Shown in pieces: positions 8,318-17,477 of a DNA stretch of 64,000 nt. Source of the stretch: F23-B02 sp963625655 (GTDB taxonomy: Bacteria > Bacillota > Clostridia > Oscillospirales > Oscillospiraceae). The notes beneath the pieces are model-generated. The model did no database searches and was not told the origin of the DNA. It saw nothing but the letters and a program-made list of their open reading frames with translations. Both the position numbers and the translations under genes were made by a program. How positions within the stretch are numbered: position 1 is the first letter of the stretch; every line of letters starts with the position of its first letter. The stretch is from assembly GCA_963625655.1 (NCBI GenBank), contig CAVFTS010000002.1, forward strand, positions 1-64,000, read 5' to 3'.

Positions 8318-8812
8318 TTGTTTAACAGGCTTATCGAATGGAAAAAGCTGCGGAGCGTTTTGACCTTTGCGGTGTATATGATACTCGCCATGTTCACACA
8401 GAGTCTGCTGTTTTCCCGTGTCAGCATATTCGGCTACAGAGGCTTCATACTGCCTGCCGCTGCGGTCGCTGCGGGAATTTACGGCGACGGCGTCAGAGGT
8501 GCGGTCTTCGGACTCATACTCGGACTTTTTGCGGATATGAGCTTTTCCGAAAGCGTCGTTACCTTTACGGTGCTGTTTCCGATTATCGGCTTTGCGGCGG
8601 GCGTCGCCTCCATGTTCTATATAAATAAGAGCTTCTTTGCCTTTATCACCTTTTCTGCGGCGGCAATCCTTCTGACCGCCTTGGTGCAGATGCTGCTTGC
8701 GGTGCTGATAAGCGGAGCGGAGTTTTTTCCGGCTCTTATTACCGCACTGGCGCAGACTGCGGTGTCCCTTATTCCGGCTGCGCTTCTGTACCTTCCCTTC
8801 AGACACAAATAA
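8318..8812 (+). CDS. mreD: Rod-shape determining protein MreD
   Basis: A 164-residue integral membrane protein with about five hydrophobic segments and almost no soluble part, typical of MreD. It begins with TTG directly after the mreC stop codon; a GTGG-type ribosome site lies in the end of mreC. MreD helps place the elongasome in the membrane. Identity rests on size, hydropathy and position between mreC and the class B penicillin-binding protein, since MreD sequences diverge strongly. Confidence 0.9.
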   Translation: MFNRLIEWKKLRSVLTFAVYMILAMFTQSLLFSRVSIFGYRGFILPAAAVAAGIYGDGVRGAVFGLILGLFADMSFSESVVTFTVLFPIIGFAAGVASMFYINKSFFAFITFSAAAILLTALVQMLLAVLISGAEFFPALITALAQTAVSLIPAALLYLPFRHK

Positions 8813-8824
8813 GAGGATTTTCGC

Positions 8825-10918
8825 ATGAACATTATCAAAAAAGACAGAATAGCGGTCCTCGCCTCCGTGCTTGCGGTGCTGCTCGTGGTGTACCTCATTG
8901 CGCTGTACAAGCTCCAGATAATCGAGGGCGAGGCGTATTACGAGGAAAGCCGCAACTTCAGCACGACGACGAGTACCGTCATCGCCGCAAGGGGCAATAT
9001 CCTTGACCGCTACGGCAGAGTGCTTGTGACGAACAAGTCCTGCTACAATCTGGTCATCAATACAAGCGAGCTGTTTCCGTCGGACGGCAGCGTCGATTCA
9101 AACGAGGTCATACTTGAGCTTATAAACATGGTGCGTGAGTACGGTGACGATTTTACGGACGATCTGCCCATCACCGAACAGCCGCCGTTTGAATATACGG
9201 AAATGACCGCCGTCGATAAGGCGAGGCTCGATAAATACAAGGAAAACCGACAGCTCGATGCAAACGCCAGCGCCGTCGAGGTGCTGTCCGATATGCGCAC
9301 GAGGTACGAGGTCGACTCAAACTATACCGCAGAGGAGGCAAGGGCGATAATTGCCGTGCGCTATGCGGTGAACGTCCGCTATCTCATAAATACCTCCGAC
9401 TACATCTTCGTCGAGGATGCCGATATGGAGCTCATCTCAAAGATCCTCGAAAATAACATCACGGGCGTCAGCGTCGAGGAATCGTATGTGCGTGAGTACA
9501 ATACGGAGTACGCCGCCCACATTCTCGGCTACGTCAACTGGATAAGCGATTCGCAGTACGAGGAGTACGTCACGAACATGGGCTACGCCGCCGACACCAA
9601 GGTCGGTCAGGAGGGTGCGGAGCTTGCGTTTGAGAAGTATCTGCACGGTACGAACGGCCTTGTTAAGACCACCTCCGCCGCTGACGGTACTGTCGTCAGC
9701 GTCGAATATGTAGAGGAACCGGAGCCGGGAAACAACGTCTATCTGACGATAGACGGACAGCTTCAGGAGATCGCCGAAAGAGCGCTGCAAAACGGCGTTA
9801 CGCAGATACAGGCAAAGCTTGATACCAATAAGGAGCAGGAGATCGCAGCGGGAACATATACGGAAAAGCTTGATCAGATAACGGGCGCCGCAGTTGTGGT
9901 CGTCGATGTCAATACGGGTGAGCCGCTTGCCATCGCAAGCTGGCCGAGCTATGACGCAAGCACGCTTCTGGACAACTACGCCGAGCTTTTGGCTGACGAT
10001 TCAAATCCTCTGTATAACCGTGCGCTTCAGGGCACCTATGCCCCCGGCTCGACTTTCAAGCCCTGCACCGCAATCGCCGCACTGTCGGAGAATATCATAA
10101 ACACCGCATCTACGGTCGAGTGCAGAGGTCAGTACAAGCGCTACGAGGCGCAGGGCTACGCTCCGTGGTGCTGGTGGGAATACGGACACGGCTACGACAA
10201 CATCGTCGAAGCGATTCGTGACTCCTGCAACGTTTTCTTCTACGACACCGGACACAATCTCGGCATAGACAAGATGCGCAAATATGCGGCTCTGCTCGGC
10301 CTCGGCGAGACGACGGGCATCGAGCTTCCCGAAAGCAAGGGCAACATGTCAAACCCCGAAAACCACTTCGACCTCGTCGGAGAGGACTGGACGATAGGCG
10401 ACACCATGCAGGCGGCTATCGGTCAGTCGGACAGCGTTTTCACACCCTTGCAGCTTGCGGAATATTGCGCCGCCGTCGCAAACGGCGGCGAGCGCCACTC
10501 CGCTTCCATACTCAAGAGCGTCAGGAGCTTTGATTACAGCGAGAACGTGTACGAGCGTGAGGACGAGGTGCTGAGCAAGGTCGACAGCGAGCAGTACAAC
10601 TGGGACGCCATACACGAGGGTATGTACCTCGTCGCAAACGATCCCAACGGCTCCGGCTATGCGGCGTTCAGGGATTACACCGCATCCACGGTCGCCTGCA
10701 AAACGGGTACTGCGCAGAAAGGTGAATCCGTATCGAACGACGGCATCTTCATCTGCTATGCGCCTTACGAGAATCCGCAGATAGCCATTGCGGTCGTCGT
10801 CGAGCGTGGCGGAGCGGGCGCAAACTGCGCTCCCATAGCCCGTGAGATACTTGATGCGTATTTCAGCATAAGGACTGCGACCGACGTCACCGAGACCGAA
10901 GGCTCGCTGCTGAAATAA
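8825..10918 (+). CDS. mrdA: Class B penicillin-binding protein 2 (elongation transpeptidase)
   Basis: 697 residues with one N-terminal membrane helix (about 10-28), a dimerisation/pedestal region with RGNILDRYGRVL near residue 57-68, and a transpeptidase domain from about residue 350. The active site motifs are present: SxxK as STFK with Ser409, SxN as SCN near residue 467, and KTG at 626-628. It cross-links peptidoglycan strands during side-wall growth with MreC, MreD and RodA. Fourth gene of the maf-mre operon, 12 bases after mreD. RodA is not in the window. SpoVD or FtsI are alternatives by fold, but the gene order favours PBP2. All catalytic motifs are intact. Confidence 0.93.
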   Translation: MNIIKKDRIAVLASVLAVLLVVYLIALYKLQIIEGEAYYEESRNFSTTTSTVIAARGNILDRYGRVLVTNKSCYNLVINTSELFPSDGSVDSNEVILELINMVREYGDDFTDDLPITEQPPFEYTEMTAVDKARLDKYKENRQLDANASAVEVLSDMRTRYEVDSNYTAEEARAIIAVRYAVNVRYLINTSDYIFVEDADMELISKILENNITGVSVEESYVREYNTEYAAHILGYVNWISDSQYEEYVTNMGYAADTKVGQEGAELAFEKYLHGTNGLVKTTSAADGTVVSVEYVEEPEPGNNVYLTIDGQLQEIAERALQNGVTQIQAKLDTNKEQEIAAGTYTEKLDQITGAAVVVVDVNTGEPLAIASWPSYDASTLLDNYAELLADDSNPLYNRALQGTYAPGSTFKPCTAIAALSENIINTASTVECRGQYKRYEAQGYAPWCWWEYGHGYDNIVEAIRDSCNVFFYDTGHNLGIDKMRKYAALLGLGETTGIELPESKGNMSNPENHFDLVGEDWTIGDTMQAAIGQSDSVFTPLQLAEYCAAVANGGERHSASILKSVRSFDYSENVYEREDEVLSKVDSEQYNWDAIHEGMYLVANDPNGSGYAAFRDYTASTVACKTGTAQKGESVSNDGIFICYAPYENPQIAIAVVVERGGAGANCAPIAREILDAYFSIRTATDVTETEGSLLK

Positions 10919-10932
10919 ATTTTGAAAAGCCG

Positions 10933-10961
10933 TTGAAAGACGGCGAAAAAATGTATATAAT
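10933..10961 (+). promoter_or_regulatory. Promoter of the methylglyoxal-synthase-like gene
   Basis: TTGAAA at 10933-10938, exactly 17 bases, TATAAT at 10956-10961. The ATG is 34 bases further on behind GGAGGG, so this gene has its own transcription start. Confidence 0.8.
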
Positions 10962-10994
10962 ATGCATACCATTATAACGGAGCGGAGGGCGAGT

Positions 10995-11399
10995 ATGAAT
11001 ATTGCACTTATGGCACATGACAGAAAAAAAGAGCTTATGGTACAGTTTTGCATAGCCTACTGCGGTATTCTTGCGGAGCATTCCGTGTGCGCAACGAACA
11101 CCACGGGCAAGCTCGTGTCCGAGGCTACGGGACTTCCCGTGACGCTGTATCTTCATGCCGATCAGGGCGGCGCTCAGCAGATAGGCGCAAGGATCGCATA
11201 TAACGAGATAGACCTTGTGCTGTTCTTCTGCGACCCCGCAAATCCCAACGGCTTTGACGATATAAACAGGATAGAGCGTCTGTGCGACCAGTATCAGATC
11301 CCATTTGCAACAAACGCCGCCACGGCGGAGGTTTTGGTGCAGGGTCTGCGTCGGGGTGACCTCGACTGGCGCAACATCGTAAATCCCAAGCGGAGATAG
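10995..11399 (+). CDS. Methylglyoxal-synthase-like protein, catalytic residues missing
   Basis: 134 residues, clearly of the methylglyoxal synthase (MGS) family: MNIALMAHDRKKELM, the phosphate-loop-like CATNTTGKLVSEATGLPV, GGAQQIGARIAYNEIDLVLF and IPFATNAATAEVL. By alignment from memory with E. coli MgsA, catalytic Asp71 is Ala60 here (GGDQQ becomes GGAQQ), His98 is Phe87, and the SGPM loop is HADQ. Asp101 (here Asp89) and the phosphate-contacting threonines are kept. MGS converts dihydroxyacetone phosphate to methylglyoxal; this copy probably cannot. It may be a phosphate-metabolite sensor or an enzyme with changed chemistry. Start chosen at 10995 after GGAGGGCGAG. It has its own promoter and terminator. 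Confidence 0.8.
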   Translation: MNIALMAHDRKKELMVQFCIAYCGILAEHSVCATNTTGKLVSEATGLPVTLYLHADQGGAQQIGARIAYNEIDLVLFFCDPANPNGFDDINRIERLCDQYQIPFATNAATAEVLVQGLRRGDLDWRNIVNPKRR

Positions 11400-11424
11400 C
11401 TCCGCATTTAAGAGGTATATAAAT

Positions 11425-11450
11425 GCTGCTGCTTACCTGCGGCAGCTTTT
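11425..11450 (+). terminator. Terminator after the methylglyoxal-synthase-like gene
   Basis: GCTGCTGC (11425-11432), six-base loop, GCGGCAGC (11439-11446) and four T. Short but well placed 25 bases after the stop; hisS lies beyond it, so hisS should have its own promoter, which I could not assign. Confidence 0.65.
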
Positions 11451-11545
11451 GCAGTTATCATCGCATATCACGCAGCGCCGCTTTGACCCTCCGCCGCCGC
11501 ACGGAGAAGGTAGCACGGTGCTGACAATACTGCGGCAGAATTGGA

Positions 11546-12913
11546 ATGGATATGTCAAAAATCGAACCCCGTACACTGTCCGGCTTTATGGAGCTTTTAC
11601 CCGCTCCTCAGCTCAAAATGGAGAAAATGACGGAGACGCTCAGGCGCTGCTACTCGCTTTACGGCTTCACTCCGCTGGACACCCCGATAATCGAAGCCTC
11701 CGAGGTGCTGCTTGCAAAGGGCGGCGGCGAGACCGAAAAACAGATCTACCGCTTTTCAAAGGGCGACAGCGACCTTGCGCTGCGCTTTGACCTTACCGTA
11801 CCTCTGGCCAAATACGTTGCGCAGAATTACGGAAAGCTGAGCTTCCCCTTCCGCCGCTATCAGATAGGCAAGGTATACAGGGGCGAAAGAGCGCAGAGAG
11901 GCCGCTTCCGTGAGTTCTATCAGGCGGACATCGATGTGATAGGCGACGGCAAGCTCGACATCATAAACGAGGCGGAGATCCCCGCCATCATATACCGCTG
12001 CTTTACGGAGCTGGGGCTTAAACGCTTCAAGATAAAGGTGAATAACCGCAAGCTCCTGAACGGCTTCTTCTCCCTTGCCGGTATGAGCGAAAAGGCGCAG
12101 GATATTATGCACGCCATCGACAAGAAGGACAAGATCGGTGCAAACGAGGTTCGCCGCATACTTATGGACGAGCTGCATATGTTCAGCCACAAGGCGGACG
12201 ACGTGATGGACTTCATGGCGATAAGCGGCACGGCGGAGGAGGTCATGCAGGGGCTTGAGCGCTACAAGGGCATGGACGAGACCTTTGACCTCGGCCTTGA
12301 GGAGCTTAAAAGCGTCGTGAAATATCTCGGAGACTTTGGCGTTCCGGAGGAGAACTTCGCAATTGACCTTTCCATCGCAAGGGGTCTCGACTACTACACG
12401 GGTACCGTTTACGAGACCGAGATGAGCGATCATCCGGAGATAGGCTCCGTCTGCTCCGGCGGCAGGTATGACGATCTCGCAGGCTACTACACCGACAAAA
12501 AGCTGCCGGGCGTCGGCATCTCCATCGGACTTACGAGGCTGTTTTACGTTTTAAACGAGCAGGGACTTCTGTCCGAGGAGACCGTGTCGTCCCCGGCGGA
12601 CGCATTGGTCATCCCCATGACCGACGATCCCGGACCCGGCATCGCTGCGGCGACCGCCCTGCGCAACGCCGGCATCCGCACGCAGATATACTGCGAGCAG
12701 AAGAAATTCAAGGCAAAGCTCGGCTATGCCGACAAGCTTTCGATACCCTACGCCGTGCTTATCGGCGAGGACGAGATAAACGAAGACGTCGTCGCTCTCA
12801 AGGACATGAGAAGCGGCACTCAGCAGAAGCTGAATATTAAGGACGCTTCGGAGCTTATAAAGCGGGACATGGAGCAGCGCTCCAAGGCACCCGTTATCAA
12901 GGAGGATAAATGA
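11546..12913 (+). CDS. hisS: Histidyl-tRNA synthetase
   Basis: A 455-residue class II synthetase. Visible motifs: motif 2 as FRRYQIGKVYRGERAQRGRF followed by REFYQADIDVIG, the histidine-specific loops LDYYTGTVYE and SGGRYDDL, motif 3 around GVGISIGLTRL, and a C-terminal anticodon-binding domain from about residue 340. It charges tRNA-His. The possible ATGs are 11546 and 11552; no strong ribosome site distinguishes them. Its stop overlaps the aspS start by four bases, so the two are co-translated, the common HisRS-AspRS pair of Firmicutes. HisZ is unlikely because the substrate loops are complete. Confidence 0.95.
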   Translation: MDMSKIEPRTLSGFMELLPAPQLKMEKMTETLRRCYSLYGFTPLDTPIIEASEVLLAKGGGETEKQIYRFSKGDSDLALRFDLTVPLAKYVAQNYGKLSFPFRRYQIGKVYRGERAQRGRFREFYQADIDVIGDGKLDIINEAEIPAIIYRCFTELGLKRFKIKVNNRKLLNGFFSLAGMSEKAQDIMHAIDKKDKIGANEVRRILMDELHMFSHKADDVMDFMAISGTAEEVMQGLERYKGMDETFDLGLEELKSVVKYLGDFGVPEENFAIDLSIARGLDYYTGTVYETEMSDHPEIGSVCSGGRYDDLAGYYTDKKLPGVGISIGLTRLFYVLNEQGLLSEETVSSPADALVIPMTDDPGPGIAAATALRNAGIRTQIYCEQKKFKAKLGYADKLSIPYAVLIGEDEINEDVVALKDMRSGTQQKLNIKDASELIKRDMEQRSKAPVIKEDK

Positions 12914-14694
12914 CCATGACACAGATGCGCACACATAACTGCGGCGAGCTCAGGATCGAGAACGCCGGCGAAAAGGTGAAGCTCGTCGGCTGGATGGAGA
13001 ACGTCCGTGAGGTCGGCAATAACTTTGCCTTTGTCGTTCTGCGTGACTTCTACGGCACTACGCAGATCGTCATTGAAAACGAAGAAATGATGAAGATCGT
13101 AAAGGGTCTGAACAAGGAAAGCACCATTTCGGTCGAGGGAAGCGTCCGTGAGCGTGACAGCAAGAATCTCAAGCTGCCCACCGGAGAGATTGAGGTCGTT
13201 CCCGAAAGGATCGAGATACTCGGTCGCTGCCGCTACAACGAGCTGCCCTTTGAGATAAACCGCAGCCTTGAGGCGGACGAGACGGCACGTCTCAAGTACC
13301 GCTACCTCGATCTGCGCAACCCTGCGGTCAAGAAGAACATAATTCTGCGCTGCAAGGTCGTCGCCGCTCTGCGCAAGGCGATGATGGAGCATGATTTCCT
13401 TGAGATCACGACCCCCATCCTCACCGCATCCAGCCCGGAAGGCGCAAGAGACTACCTCGTCCCCGCAAGAAAGCACCCCGGCAAGTTCTACGCTCTGCCG
13501 CAGGCGCCCCAGCAGTTCAAGCAGCTGCTCATGACCTCCGGCTTTGACCGTTATTTCCAGATAGCGCCCTGCTTCCGTGACGAGGACGCAAGAGGTGACC
13601 GCAGCCCCGGCGAGTTCTATCAGCTCGACATGGAGATGGCGTTCGCCACGCAGGAGGACGTTTTCGACGTTATCGAGGACGTGCTGCCTCCCGTGTTCGC
13701 AAAGTACGGCACCTACAACGTCGCAAGCAGCGCACCCTTCCGCCGCATCGGTTTTGAGGAAGCGATGGAGAAGTACGGCACCGACAAGCCCGACCTTCGC
13801 ATCGACCTTGAAGTGCGTGATATCAGCGACCTTTGCCGTGACACGGGCTTTGCCCCCTTCGACGAGGGCTGCGTCAAGGCGATAGTCGTTTCCGACTGCG
13901 ACCTTACCCGCAAGCACATAGACAAGCTCTGCGCCGCCGTCGAGGTTCAGGCGGGCTATAAGCCCTACTGGTTCAAGACCGATGAAAACGGTGAGCTTGC
14001 AGGCGGCGTCGCAAAGTTCCTTGCGCCCAAGAAGGCGGAGCTTTACGAGAGACTCGGACTTAAGCCCAACTGCCTTGTCGGCGTCTGCGCCGGCAACAGG
14101 AATTCCGCACGCAAGACTGCGGGCGTCATGCTCAAGGCACTCGGTGCGGCGGCACCCGGACACATGGACAAGGAGCGCTACGAGTTCTGCTGGATCGTCG
14201 ATTTCCCGATGTACGAGATCGGCGAGGAGTCGGGCGAGCTTGAGTTCTGCCACAACCCCTTCTCTATGCCCAACGGAGGGCTCGACGTTCTGCTCAAGGC
14301 GGAAAAGGGCGAGGTCGATCCTCTGAGCATCACCGCATTCCAGTACGATCTGGTCTGCAACGGCGTGGAGCTGTCCTCCGGTGCCGTGCGTAACCACGAT
14401 CCCGAAATAATGATAAAGGCGTTCGAGCTGGTACGTCTCGGTGAGGACGACGTCAAGGCGAAGTTCCCCGCAATGTACAATGCCTTCTGCTACGGCGCAC
14501 CCCCTCATGCGGGCATCGCTCCGGGCGTCGACCGTATGGTCATGCTCCTGTCGGGCGCCGAGACGATAAGGGAGGTCATACCATTCCCCATGAACAAGAA
14601 CGCTCAGGACATCATGATGGGCGCTCCCGGTGCCGTGGAGCAGAAGCAGCTTGACGAGCTGCACATTGCGGTCACCGCTTCTGCGGAGGAATAA
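12910..14694 (+). CDS. aspS: Aspartyl-tRNA synthetase
   Basis: 594 residues with the bacterial AspRS layout: an N-terminal OB anticodon-binding domain (about 1-110), the class II core with ITTPILTASSPEGARDYLVP and FYALPQAPQQFKQLLM, motif 2 FQIAPCFRDEDARGDR, an inserted GAD domain (about 285-420), and motif 3 GIAPGVDRMVMLLSG near the C-terminus. It charges tRNA-Asp; whether it is discriminating is not something I can decide. Two nearby starts exist (12910 and 12916); the first overlaps hisS by four bases. A weak hairpin follows the gene. Confidence 0.96.
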   Translation: MTMTQMRTHNCGELRIENAGEKVKLVGWMENVREVGNNFAFVVLRDFYGTTQIVIENEEMMKIVKGLNKESTISVEGSVRERDSKNLKLPTGEIEVVPERIEILGRCRYNELPFEINRSLEADETARLKYRYLDLRNPAVKKNIILRCKVVAALRKAMMEHDFLEITTPILTASSPEGARDYLVPARKHPGKFYALPQAPQQFKQLLMTSGFDRYFQIAPCFRDEDARGDRSPGEFYQLDMEMAFATQEDVFDVIEDVLPPVFAKYGTYNVASSAPFRRIGFEEAMEKYGTDKPDLRIDLEVRDISDLCRDTGFAPFDEGCVKAIVVSDCDLTRKHIDKLCAAVEVQAGYKPYWFKTDENGELAGGVAKFLAPKKAELYERLGLKPNCLVGVCAGNRNSARKTAGVMLKALGAAAPGHMDKERYEFCWIVDFPMYEIGEESGELEFCHNPFSMPNGGLDVLLKAEKGEVDPLSITAFQYDLVCNGVELSSGAVRNHDPEIMIKAFELVRLGEDDVKAKFPAMYNAFCYGAPPHAGIAPGVDRMVMLLSGAETIREVIPFPMNKNAQDIMMGAPGAVEQKQLDELHIAVTASAEE

Positions 14695-14711
14695 TCAAAA
14701 ATAAGCGTATC

Positions 14712-14732
14712 GGGGTTCGCAAAAGCGGACCC
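14712..14732 (+). terminator. Possible weak terminator after aspS
   Basis: GGGGTTCGC, AAAA loop, GCGGACCCC makes a nine-pair hairpin with one G-T, but no proper T run follows. It may only attenuate read-through into the next gene. Confidence 0.4.
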
Positions 14733-14755
14733 CGTTGATTAACGAGGTCATTGCC

Positions 14756-16273
14756 ATGCTTGCAAGAATCAGGTCATTCGGCGTAAAGGGAATAGGAGGC
14801 TACGAGGTCACGGTGGAGTGCTATGTCACAAACGGGCTGCCGTCGTTCGACGTCGTGGGACTGCCCGATGCCGCCGTCAAGGAGGCACGGGAGAGGGTCA
14901 GAGCGGCGGCAAAGTCAAACGGCTTTCACCTGCCCGCCTCCCGCATAACCGTGAACCTTGCCCCGGCGGACACCAAGAAGGCGGGTACCGTCTACGACCT
15001 GCCGATATTCTTGGGACTGCTTGCGGCGCAGGGTAGCATTTCACAGCCCGGGCAGGACAAGGCGTTTTTCGGCGAGCTGTCGCTCGGCGGGGAATTGCGC
15101 CCCGTGAGCGGCGCACTGCCCATGGCGCTTGAGGCGGTAAGGTGCGGCGTGAAGGAGCTGTTCGTTCCCGCCGACAACGCAGACGAGGCGGCTTACGCCG
15201 ACGGCGTTTCCGTCTACCCGGTCGGGAACGTGGCGGAGCTTGTGGCGCATCTGCGGGGTGAGTGCGGCATCGCTCCCGCCGTCCCGGGCGAGCTTGAGCA
15301 TATCGAGCACACTTACCCCGATTTTGCCGACGTAAAGGGCCAGGATAACGTAAAGCGCGCGATGGAGATTGCCGCAGCGGGCGGTCACAACATACTGCTC
15401 GTCGGGCTTCCCGGAGCGGGCAAAAGCATGATGAGCAAGCGTCTGCCGGGAATTCTTCCCGACATGACGAAGGAGGAGATGCTTGAGTGCACGGAAATCT
15501 ACTCAGTCGCCGGGCTTACGGGAAAGCGCAACCCCATAATCTCGACACGGCAGTTCCGCTCGCCGCATCACACCGTTTCGGCGGCGGCGATGGCGGGCGG
15601 CGGCACGACGCCGAGACCCGGCGAGATAAGCCTTGCGCACAACTCGGTGCTGTTTCTGGACGAGCTGCCGGAGTTCCGCAAGGACGTGCTTGAGGTTCTG
15701 CGCCAGCCCCTTGAGGACGGGGAGGTCACAGTGTCCCGTGTTGCGGGCAGCGTTACATATCCCGCAAATTTCATGCTCGTGTGCGCAATGAATCCATGCA
15801 AGTGCGGCTGGTACGGACATTCACGCTGCAAGTGTTCGCCGAACGAGGTTCGGGCGTACCATAACCGTATATCGGGGCCGCTGCTTGACCGCATCGACAT
15901 AATCGTCGAGGCTCCGGCGCTTGAGTATGAGGAGCTTAAAAGCCGCACCCCGTCGGAAAGCTCCGCCGAGATAAAAAAACGGGTGAATGCCGCAAGAGAC
16001 GCTCAGCAGAAGCGTTTTGCCGGCACCGAGGTACATAAAAACGCCGACATGGACACGAAGGCGTTAAACCGCTTCTGCGCACTTGACGCAGACTGCGAGG
16101 CGCTGATGCACCGTGCCTTTGACAGCATGGGGCTTACCGCCAGAAGCTATGACAGAATACTGCGTGTCGCACGGACGATAGCCGACCTTGACGGCTCGGA
16201 GTGCATCGGAGCCTCTCACATCGCCGAGGCGATACAGTACCGCAGCTTCGACTTCCGTGAAAACGACGCATGA
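14756..16273 (+). CDS. YifB/ComM-type Mg-chelatase-like AAA+ ATPase
   Basis: About 505 residues. The N-terminal domain (1-170) has the Lon-protease-like fold of ChlI-type proteins (SFDVVGLPDAAVKEARERV). The AAA+ core follows with Walker A VGLPGAGKSM, Walker B VLFLDELPEF, and the Mg-chelatase region HTVSAAAMAGGG. A C-terminal helical domain from about residue 405 completes it. ComM of naturally competent bacteria is a helicase promoting branch migration during transformation; in this lineage the role is inferred. The ATG at 14756, seven bases after GAGGTC, was preferred over the upstream TTG at 14735. Confidence 0.9.
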   Translation: MLARIRSFGVKGIGGYEVTVECYVTNGLPSFDVVGLPDAAVKEARERVRAAAKSNGFHLPASRITVNLAPADTKKAGTVYDLPIFLGLLAAQGSISQPGQDKAFFGELSLGGELRPVSGALPMALEAVRCGVKELFVPADNADEAAYADGVSVYPVGNVAELVAHLRGECGIAPAVPGELEHIEHTYPDFADVKGQDNVKRAMEIAAAGGHNILLVGLPGAGKSMMSKRLPGILPDMTKEEMLECTEIYSVAGLTGKRNPIISTRQFRSPHHTVSAAAMAGGGTTPRPGEISLAHNSVLFLDELPEFRKDVLEVLRQPLEDGEVTVSRVAGSVTYPANFMLVCAMNPCKCGWYGHSRCKCSPNEVRAYHNRISGPLLDRIDIIVEAPALEYEELKSRTPSESSAEIKKRVNAARDAQQKRFAGTEVHKNADMDTKALNRFCALDADCEALMHRAFDSMGLTARSYDRILRVARTIADLDGSECIGASHIAEAIQYRSFDFRENDA

Positions 16274-16298
16274 CACAAGGCTGAAAGGGAATGATAAT

Positions 16299-17477
16299 AT
16301 GAACGACGTTATACTGCTCAAGCTCGGAGAGATTGTTTTGAAGGGACTCAACCGCCGCAGCTTCGAGCAGAAGCTGATGAATAATATACGCTACCGCCTT
16401 GAGCGCATAGGCAAATTCAAGGTGACGCTGATGCAGTCCACGGTCTATGTCGAGGCGCTCGACGAAAGCGCCGATATGGACGAGGCGTTCGAGGCGCTGA
16501 GGCGTGTGTTCGGCATTGCGACGCTGAGCCGTGCCGCCGCCTGCGAAAAGGACGCTCAGAGCATAGCCGAGCTTTGCATATCCTACCTCCGGCGTGAGAT
16601 GCTGTCCGCCGAGAGCTTTAAGGTCGAGGCGAAACGTGCCGACAAGAGCTTCCCCATGACGAGCATACAGCTCAGCCAATACGTCGGCAGCGCTCTGTCG
16701 GACGCATACCCCGACTGCCGTGTGGATGTACATTCCCCGGAGCTTACGGTGCACGTCGAGGTGCGGGATATTGCCGCCTACGTTCACTCCGCACCGACGC
16801 AGGGTGCGGGCGGAATGCCGCTCGGCAGCAACGGCGTCGGCGTGACGCTGCTGTCCGGCGGCATCGACAGCCCGGTGTCCACCTACATGATCTCAAAGCG
16901 AGGCGTGCGCCTTATCCCGATACACTTTTTCTCCTTCCCCTACACCTCTCAGCAGGCGAAGGATAAGGTCATCGAGCTTGCACGGGAGCTTTGCGACTAC
17001 TGCGGCAGAATGACGCTTGAGGTCGTTCCATTTACCCATATTCAGGAGGAGATACGGGACAAATGCCCCGAAGAATATTTCACGCTCATAATGCGCCGCT
17101 TCATGATGCGCATTGCGGACAGAATCGCAGCGTCAAACGGCGCAAAGGCGATAGTCACGGGCGAGAACCTCGGTCAGGTTGCCAGCCAGACGATGGAGGC
17201 GATGGCCGTCACGAGAGCCGTGACGCAGCTTCCCATACTTCAGCCGCTCATCGGCATGGACAAGGAGGAGATCGTGCGCATGGCGAGGAAGATCGGCACA
17301 TTCGAGACCTCGATACTTCCGTATGAGGACTGCTGCACAGTGTTCACCCCCCGCCACCCCAAGACTAAGCCGCACATTGAGGATGTGGAGCAGCTTGAAG
17401 CCGCTCTCGACGTTGAAGCGCTCGTTGCCGAGGCGCTGAGCGGTATTGAAAGGATCCGTATAGGCTATGGAGAATAA
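16299..17477 (+). CDS. thiI: tRNA 4-thiouridine synthetase ThiI
   Basis: 392 residues: an N-terminal ferredoxin-like and THUMP region (about 1-165), then a PP-loop ATPase with LLSGGIDSPVSTYM (pyrophosphate-binding SGGxDS). It adenylates U8 of tRNA for sulfur transfer and may also feed thiazole synthesis. There is no C-terminal rhodanese domain, the short form usual in Firmicutes; a separate sulfurtransferase partner (a NifS-type cysteine desulfurase) would be needed and is not in this window. Start at 16299; the longer frame runs back into the comM-like gene. Its end overlaps cinA by 11 bases. Confidence 0.94.
   Translation: MNDVILLKLGEIVLKGLNRRSFEQKLMNNIRYRLERIGKFKVTLMQSTVYVEALDESADMDEAFEALRRVFGIATLSRAAACEKDAQSIAELCISYLRREMLSAESFKVEAKRADKSFPMTSIQLSQYVGSALSDAYPDCRVDVHSPELTVHVEVRDIAAYVHSAPTQGAGGMPLGSNGVGVTLLSGGIDSPVSTYMISKRGVRLIPIHFFSFPYTSQQAKDKVIELARELCDYCGRMTLEVVPFTHIQEEIRDKCPEEYFTLIMRRFMMRIADRIAASNGAKAIVTGENLGQVASQTMEAMAVTRAVTQLPILQPLIGMDKEEIVRMARKIGTFETSILPYEDCCTVFTPRHPKTKPHIEDVEQLEAALDVEALVAEALSGIERIRIGYGE

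Noticed and set aside
11400..11545. Possible T-box leader ahead of hisS (AAGGTAGCACGG looks slightly like the T-box sequence).
   Set aside because: Only about 8 of 12 positions fit, and no specifier loop or antiterminator/terminator pair could be laid out in 145 bases; the clear hairpin there ends the upstream gene.
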